Source: Flavobacteriales bacterium CG18_big_fil_WC_8_21_14_2_50_32_9 (GTDB lineage: Bacteria; Bacteroidota; Bacteroidia; Flavobacteriales_E; Vicingaceae). From it: a stretch of DNA of 18,334 nt. The stretch is taken from positions 1 to 18,334 of the forward strand of contig PCUH01000166.1 of assembly GCA_002770955.1 (NCBI GenBank), in the 5' to 3' direction. A program made the position numbers and the translations under genes. The notes under the pieces are model-generated. The model was not told where the DNA came from. It made no database searches and saw only the letters and a program-made list of their open reading frames with translations. Positions 13,866-18,334 of this stretch are shown one piece after another (within the stretch, counting starts at the first letter, position 1; each line of letters opens with the position of its first letter).

Positions 13866-15209
13866 ATGAATCAAAAAATCCCTTTTTTATTTCTTTTGCT
13901 TGGGCTATCAGCATTGCTTTTGGGTGCTTTTTTTGGTGTTTTAATCACACTTCAATACATCTATCCTGAATTTTTAAAAGAAACACTTGCTTTTAATCGG
14001 TTACGTGAATTTCATGTTTCAACGCTGATTGGATGGTTGATTTTAACTGCAACAGGAGGAATTTATTATTATATTTCAAAGGTATTGAACGTGCCTCTTT
14101 ATTCAAAAAAATTAATGACTATTCAATTTAGCATATTACTAATATGTTCTATTGCTATTTATTTTTCATTTTTATTTGGTAAAATGGGGGGGAGGGAATA
14201 CCTAACCTATCACCCAATAATTTCTTTTCCAATTTTGATTGCATGGATAGTGTTTGCTATTAATTATTTTAAAACATTAGTTGGTAAAATACAAAATTGG
14301 CCTGTTTATTTATGGATGTGGGGTACAGGAATTGTTTTTATGATTTATCATTTTTCGGAAGCACATCTTTGGTTAATTCCATCCATTCGAGAAAATTTTA
14401 TTAGAGATATAACAGTTCAGTGGAAATCTTATGGTTCATTTGTTGGTTCTTGGAACATGCTTATTTATGGAACAGCTATTTTTTTAATGTCGAAAATAAA
14501 AAATGAGAACACAGTTGGAAGAGGGAAAGTTGCTTTTTTCTTTTATTTTTTGGGATTATCCAATCTGATGTTTGGTTGGGCACATCACACGTATTTTATT
14601 CCAACTCAACCATGGATAAGAATAGTTGCTTATGCAATGAGTATGTCGGAATGGATAATTTTTCTTAGTATAATTATTTCTTGGAAAAAATCCTTGAATC
14701 AACAAGATAAAATAAAAGGAAATTTTGCCTATAAATTTTTGTTAGCTACAGATTTTTGGGTTTTTGTGAATTTATTTATTGCCTTGCTTATTTCTATTCC
14801 CTACATTAATTTATTTACACATGGAACTCACATCACAGTGGCACATTCCATGGGAACAACTATTGGAATTAACACTACTATCTTGTTAGCTTCAGCAATG
14901 TTTATTGCTTATAAAGAAAATGCTAAAATTATTGAAAGCAATACAAAAATTATCAAACTAGGTTATTGGTTGTTTAATGTGGCGTTGGTAGGGTTTTTAA
15001 CTATGTTGATGTTAGGAGGAGTTGCAAGAAGCAAATGGATTTTTTTAAGCGACAAAGCAACTTCTTTTGGCGAAATGCAAACCTCAATTCAGCCTTTAAT
15101 TGTGGTATTTTTATTTTTTGGAGTAGTATTGTTTATTGGGTTATTGTTTATATCAATACCACTTATTAAGGTGTTTTTAAATAAGGTTCGTAAAGAAAAA
15201 AGTTTGTGA
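13866..15209 (+). CDS. NorB-like heme-copper oxidase superfamily subunit with altered metal ligands
   Basis: 447 residues with 12 predicted membrane helices, like cytochrome-c-dependent NorB (about 450-470). NOR landmarks are LREFHVSTLIGW in helix II (H50, low-spin heme ligand), GWAHHTYFIP in helix VII (H240 and H241, non-heme metal ligands) and FTHGTHITVAHSMG in helix X (H327, high-spin heme ligand). Two departures stand out. In helix VI, where NorB has VVHLWVEG, aligning on the preceding RD gives SYGSFVGS, so the metal-binding His and Glu become G190 and G194, and no histidine occurs between H167 and H240. In helix X the AHGH motif reads AHSM, replacing the second low-spin heme ligand with M329. 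The enzyme may be a NOR variant with another catalytic site or a different activity. It is co-transcribed with the NorC-like gene, stop and start directly adjoining, and convergent with the PorP gene 47 bp away. Confidence 0.8.
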   Translation: MNQKIPFLFLLLGLSALLLGAFFGVLITLQYIYPEFLKETLAFNRLREFHVSTLIGWLILTATGGIYYYISKVLNVPLYSKKLMTIQFSILLICSIAIYFSFLFGKMGGREYLTYHPIISFPILIAWIVFAINYFKTLVGKIQNWPVYLWMWGTGIVFMIYHFSEAHLWLIPSIRENFIRDITVQWKSYGSFVGSWNMLIYGTAIFLMSKIKNENTVGRGKVAFFFYFLGLSNLMFGWAHHTYFIPTQPWIRIVAYAMSMSEWIIFLSIIISWKKSLNQQDKIKGNFAYKFLLATDFWVFVNLFIALLISIPYINLFTHGTHITVAHSMGTTIGINTTILLASAMFIAYKENAKIIESNTKIIKLGYWLFNVALVGFLTMLMLGGVARSKWIFLSDKATSFGEMQTSIQPLIVVFLFFGVVLFIGLLFISIPLIKVFLNKVRKEKSL

Positions 15210-15256
15210 AATTGAAACACCAAACCCCTAACTACTAATTCCTTATTCCTTATTCC

Positions 15257-16312
15257 CTATTTAAACCTTACACTATGACCTCTTGAAGGATTCGCTCCAA
15301 AATTTCCAAAATAGCCAAGCAAAACTTCAAAACCACCATTTCCATTAGTTGCATCAGATAAATCAGATAAGTTAAAGTCATAACTAACTCCCAAAGAAAT
15401 GCCTTGCCAGTTAAATCGGGTAACGATGTAAGCGGCATCACCGAAACGTAAATATGGACCAATAGCAATAGACATTTCATTGTGATAGTTTGTGAATTTT
15501 GAATTGTCTTTTATCCTAATTTTTGCTTCGGCACCCAAATTAAAATAACGGTTTGGTCCCTGAACACTATAAATAATGTTGGGCAATACAGAAAATCCAT
15601 TATTGGTTACGGCAGCGGTTGTAGAACCTTTTCCTATCTCAGCACCAAAATGAAAAGTGTATTTTTTTAGTAAGGCACTTTCTTCATCATTAAAAGCAAC
15701 ATTAGGAGAATTTAGATGATACATAGAAAAACCACCAAAATACCTTGAAAAATCTGTAGGAGCATAAAACCAATGAATTCCTGCTGCAACATCCAATGCA
15801 GAAACACTAGAGCCACCAAATTGGTCAGCAGTAGTAATGTTTTGATCAAAATCAACACCGTTCCATTGGTCGTTGAAAGTTAAATTATCAAATCCTATGG
15901 AGCGTTGAATACTTCCTCCCTGAAAACCAACAGAGATAAAATGATTCCCTTTTCCGCCACTCATATCTAAATGATAAGCTAAGGCTAAACTAAATTTAGT
16001 AGTAGAAAATTGAGAATCACCAGCATCGTCTTTATAAAAATTAAGACCTAAACCAAACATTCCTGCTTTCATTTTTTTTAAAACGGGCATATCAATAGAA
16101 GCAGCCATAGTTGTAAATGCTTCACTCACTGAACTCCATTGGTTTCTATAAAGCAAACTACCTCTTAAATTACCATTAAAAGCACCAGCACTAGCTGGGT
16201 TAATTGTCATTGGAGAAGCATAAAATTGTGAAAAATGAATGTCTTGCTGAGCAAGAGCAATGTTGATACTGATTAGTAGTCCAAAACCTAATATAAAGAG
16301 TTGTTTGTTCAT
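15257..16312 (-). CDS. PorP/SprF-family type IX secretion outer-membrane protein
   Basis: 351 residues. The signal peptide is 1-22, ending ALAQ. It is followed by the family hallmark QDIHFSQFYASPMTINPASAG and then LRGSLLYRNQW and FTTMAASIDMPVL. The rest consists of amphipathic strands typical of an outer-membrane beta barrel (for example YTFHFGAEIGKG, GISLGVSYDFNLSDL), with the C-terminal GHSVRFK. In Flavobacterium johnsoniae SprF is needed for secretion of its partner adhesin SprB, and members are often encoded just after a large T9SS type B cargo gene. The same arrangement is seen here: it begins 29 bp after the PKD adhesin at 16342-18334, on the same strand, with no promoter or terminator visible between them. 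The inferred role is to attach or export that adhesin. The gene is complete. Confidence 0.93.
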   Translation of the reverse strand: MNKQLFILGFGLLISINIALAQQDIHFSQFYASPMTINPASAGAFNGNLRGSLLYRNQWSSVSEAFTTMAASIDMPVLKKMKAGMFGLGLNFYKDDAGDSQFSTTKFSLALAYHLDMSGGKGNHFISVGFQGGSIQRSIGFDNLTFNDQWNGVDFDQNITTADQFGGSSVSALDVAAGIHWFYAPTDFSRYFGGFSMYHLNSPNVAFNDEESALLKKYTFHFGAEIGKGSTTAAVTNNGFSVLPNIIYSVQGPNRYFNLGAEAKIRIKDNSKFTNYHNEMSIAIGPYLRFGDAAYIVTRFNWQGISLGVSYDFNLSDLSDATNGNGGFEVLLGYFGNFGANPSRGHSVRFK

Positions 16313-16341
16313 TGTTTTTTAGTTTAATATTTTAGTAGTAG

Positions 16342-18334
16342 TTACTTAATTAGAGTAACATTTCCTTTTAACTGTTGGTGACTACCATCTATCATAGTAG
16401 CATTAACAGTATAAACAAAAACACCAGGGTTTAGTTCTTTTCCATTGTGTGTACCATCCCAACCTTTTGTTTTATCAGTTGTTGAAAATATTTCTTGTCC
16501 GTATCGGTTATAAATTGAAAAACTTAATGATTCAATAACTAACTGACCTCTCACAACCAAGAAATCATTTTTACCATCACCATTTGGAGTGAAAGCACTA
16601 GGAACACCAATGTTTAGTTGCATATCAATAATCACAAGAATAGTATCATTAACCACGCAACCATTTTCGGCTGTATAGGTTACAATATAAGTTCCATCAT
16701 CTAATGGTTGAATAACTGTTGTTGTTTGACAAAGAACGCATGATAAATCTGTTGAAGGACTCCAGAAATAAGAACCTCCAGTAATTGGATTTCCAGAGCT
16801 ATCGGTTGCTTGAGAAGTTAAACTAACATTATTTCCAATAATTAATAATGTATCGCGTGTTGAAACCAGTATAGGTGATTCGCTCACGGTAACTGTATCT
16901 GTTATGGAAGTTGTTCCATTTGCATTAGAGACTTCCAGCGTAACAATAAATCGATCAGTTGTATCTCCCCAGCATACTAAGCCTGGGTTTTGAGCTGATG
17001 ATGAGGAAGGTGTTCCTTCTTCAAAAACCCAATTATATGAAGTGGGTGTACCTCCTGTTCCTGTATAAGAAAAATCAATGCAACTATTTTTGCAAATTTT
17101 TCCGTTTGTTACGTCCATTCCAATTCCTGCAATAGGAATAGCACAAGCCGTTACAGAAATAGTTATGGTAGTATCTTTAGAGCCATTGGCATCGGTTACT
17201 TGCAAATTAATGTTATACGTTCCTGCTGTTGAAAAAACAACAGTGTGAGGGCCTTGCGTGTTTGCTGTTGCAGGATTTCCCCCAGGGAAAGTCCACGACC
17301 AAGCGGTAATTGTTAACGAACTAGAGCTGTTGTCTGTGAAAACAATAGAATCTCCTTCACAAATGGTAGAAGATGAAGTGGTGAAAGAAGCTGTTGGTAA
17401 GGTACAGTTGTTAACTGTAACACTTATTTGAGCCGTATTTTGACATCCATTTGTATCTGTTCCAGTAACAGTATAATTAGTTGTTGTTGTTGTTGTTGGA
17501 TTAAATGGAACTCCATCCGTAACACCATTATCCCAAGTGTAAGAAACACCACCACCACCAGTAAGTGTAACAGGGTCTCCCGCACAAATTGTTGTAGTTG
17601 ATGCACTTGCCGTTATGGTTGGTAATGGATTTACAGTAATTGTAATGGTGGTATCGTCAATACCATTTGCATCGGTAATTTGTAAGTTAATGTTGTATGT
17701 TCCTGTTGCAGAAAAGCTAACAACATGAGGTCCTTGCGTGTTAGCAGTTGCTGGCAATCCACCAGGAAAAGTCCAATTCCAATTGGTAATTCCAGAACCA
17801 GTGCTGTTGTCGGTAAATGTGATGCTACTTCCAACGCAGGTAGAAAGGGAGCTTGTAGTAAATGAAGCAGTTGGTTGAGAACAGTTATTCACAGTAATGG
17901 TAATTTGAGCTGTATTTTGGCAACTATTGGCATCTGTTCCAGTAACGGTATAAGTGGTGGTAACAGTTGGATTAAATGCTACTCCATCCGTAACGCCATT
18001 ATCCCAAGTATAAGATGATGCACCTCCTCCAGTTAACGTAACAGGATCTCCAGCACAAATTGATATGTTGGTGGCATTGGCAGTAACAGTTGGAAGAGGG
18101 TTAACTGTAATAGGAATAACTATATTGTCTGTTCCGTTTGCATCGGTAACGGTAAGTGAAATATTTTGAGTTCCAGCCGTATTAAAAGTTACTGTATGAG
18201 GTCCAGCTGTATTGGCTGTTGCAGGTGTTCCTCCAGGGAAAACCCACGCATACGTTGTTGGTGCTGAAGTTGTGCTGGTGTTGGTAAAAGTAATAGAATC
18301 TCCCACACATACGCTTGTTGCTGATGCAGTGAAA
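16342..18334 (-). CDS. PKD-repeat T9SS type B adhesin, 5' end cut by window edge
   Basis: The frame stays open to the right edge, so the N-terminus and signal peptide lie outside; a GTG at 18306 is not a credible start because the PKD sequence continues upstream of it (TSVCVGDSITF). At least 660 codons are present. The visible part has PKD-type domains (TFPGGxPATANTQGPHxV, YNINLQITDANG) alternating with Ig-like units (ICAGDPVTLTGGG, SYTWDNGVTDGV, CQNTAQI). Two of these composite units are near-identical tandem copies of about 157 residues. A more divergent PKD-like and Ig-like part follows. The final 87 residues are a complete T9SS type B sorting domain (VPSAFTPNGDGKNDF, IYNRYGQEIF, ending GNVTLIK). 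This is a surface adhesin or gliding-type filament, exported by the T9SS and probably helped by the PorP/SprF protein encoded next. Confidence 0.9.
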   Translation of the reverse strand, partial: FTASATSVCVGDSITFTNTSTTSAPTTYAWVFPGGTPATANTAGPHTVTFNTAGTQNISLTVTDANGTDNIVIPITVNPLPTVTANATNISICAGDPVTLTGGGASSYTWDNGVTDGVAFNPTVTTTYTVTGTDANSCQNTAQITITVNNCSQPTASFTTSSLSTCVGSSITFTDNSTGSGITNWNWTFPGGLPATANTQGPHVVSFSATGTYNINLQITDANGIDDTTITITVNPLPTITASASTTTICAGDPVTLTGGGGVSYTWDNGVTDGVPFNPTTTTTTNYTVTGTDTNGCQNTAQISVTVNNCTLPTASFTTSSSTICEGDSIVFTDNSSSSLTITAWSWTFPGGNPATANTQGPHTVVFSTAGTYNINLQVTDANGSKDTTITISVTACAIPIAGIGMDVTNGKICKNSCIDFSYTGTGGTPTSYNWVFEEGTPSSSSAQNPGLVCWGDTTDRFIVTLEVSNANGTTSITDTVTVSESPILVSTRDTLLIIGNNVSLTSQATDSSGNPITGGSYFWSPSTDLSCVLCQTTTVIQPLDDGTYIVTYTAENGCVVNDTILVIIDMQLNIGVPSAFTPNGDGKNDFLVVRGQLVIESLSFSIYNRYGQEIFSTTDKTKGWDGTHNGKELNPGVFVYTVNATMIDGSHQQLKGNVTLIK
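17160..18100 (-). repeat. Two tandem copies of a ~471-bp Ig+PKD coding unit
   Basis: Unit 1 spans about 17630-18100 and unit 2 about 17160-17630. Each encodes an Ig-like unit (PLPT.TA, ICAGDPVTLTGGG, YTWDNGVTDGV) followed by a PKD unit (PTASFTTSS, WTFPGG.PATANTQGPH). A partial PKD part of a third unit lies at the right edge. Boundaries are approximate. Confidence 0.8.
17481..17498. repeat. In-frame triplet run (TTG)6 encoding Thr
   Basis: Six TTG triplets on the plus strand give a run of Thr codons in the adhesin (NPTTTTTTNYTV). The matching place in the upstream unit reads NPTVTTTYTV, two residues shorter. Confidence 0.85.

Overview
The window is a low-GC stretch of a Bacteroidota genome, most likely a member of the Flavobacteriales or a close relative. 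The evidence is four large type IX secretion (T9SS) cargo genes with or near a type B C-terminal domain (motif PNxxTPNGDGxND), a PorP/SprF-family outer-membrane protein, promoter -7 boxes of the Bacteroidota form TAnnTTTG, and several gene families typical of that phylum. No rRNA, tRNA or CRISPR array was found.

Layout. Positions 1-8275 hold three consecutive minus-strand genes for very large secreted proteins. From upstream to downstream these are a choice-of-anchor-L/Calx-beta-like protein (5906-8275), a DUF7948/SBBP/PKD protein (2492-5860), and a nidogen-domain protein that runs off the left edge (1-2193). The middle gene carries an in-frame stop inside its secretion signal. The first and third genes share a strikingly similar upstream element with equal spacing that looks like an alternative (ECF-type) sigma promoter. 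Next on the minus strand come ettA (an ABC-F translation factor) and a small cold-shock protein gene followed by a clear intrinsic terminator. A divergent Crp/Fnr-family regulator (10538-11248, plus) has FNR-like cysteines and a perfect palindrome of CRP geometry at its promoter.

Positions 11249-13433 are a looser, accessory-looking stretch. It holds a STAS-like gene flanked by two copies of a short direct repeat, a two-helix membrane protein of unknown function, an HsdR-N-like nuclease-fold gene whose last codons are made by a pentanucleotide microsatellite, and intergenic palindromes. At 13434-15209 is a tight two-gene operon for a membrane-anchored cytochrome c (NorC-like) and a 12-helix heme-copper-oxidase-superfamily subunit (NorB-like). 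The large subunit seems to lack the helix VI histidine and glutamate that bind the non-heme metal in true NO reductases. The window closes with a PorP/SprF gene directly downstream of another T9SS type B PKD adhesin, which is cut by the right edge.

Functionally there are two themes. One is the cell surface: T9SS cargo plus a PorP/SprF partner. The other is oxygen or nitrogen-oxide respiration: a possible FNR-type sensor and a divergent NOR-like enzyme. Assignments rest on reading motifs by eye; no searches were run, and alignments to reference proteins are from memory.
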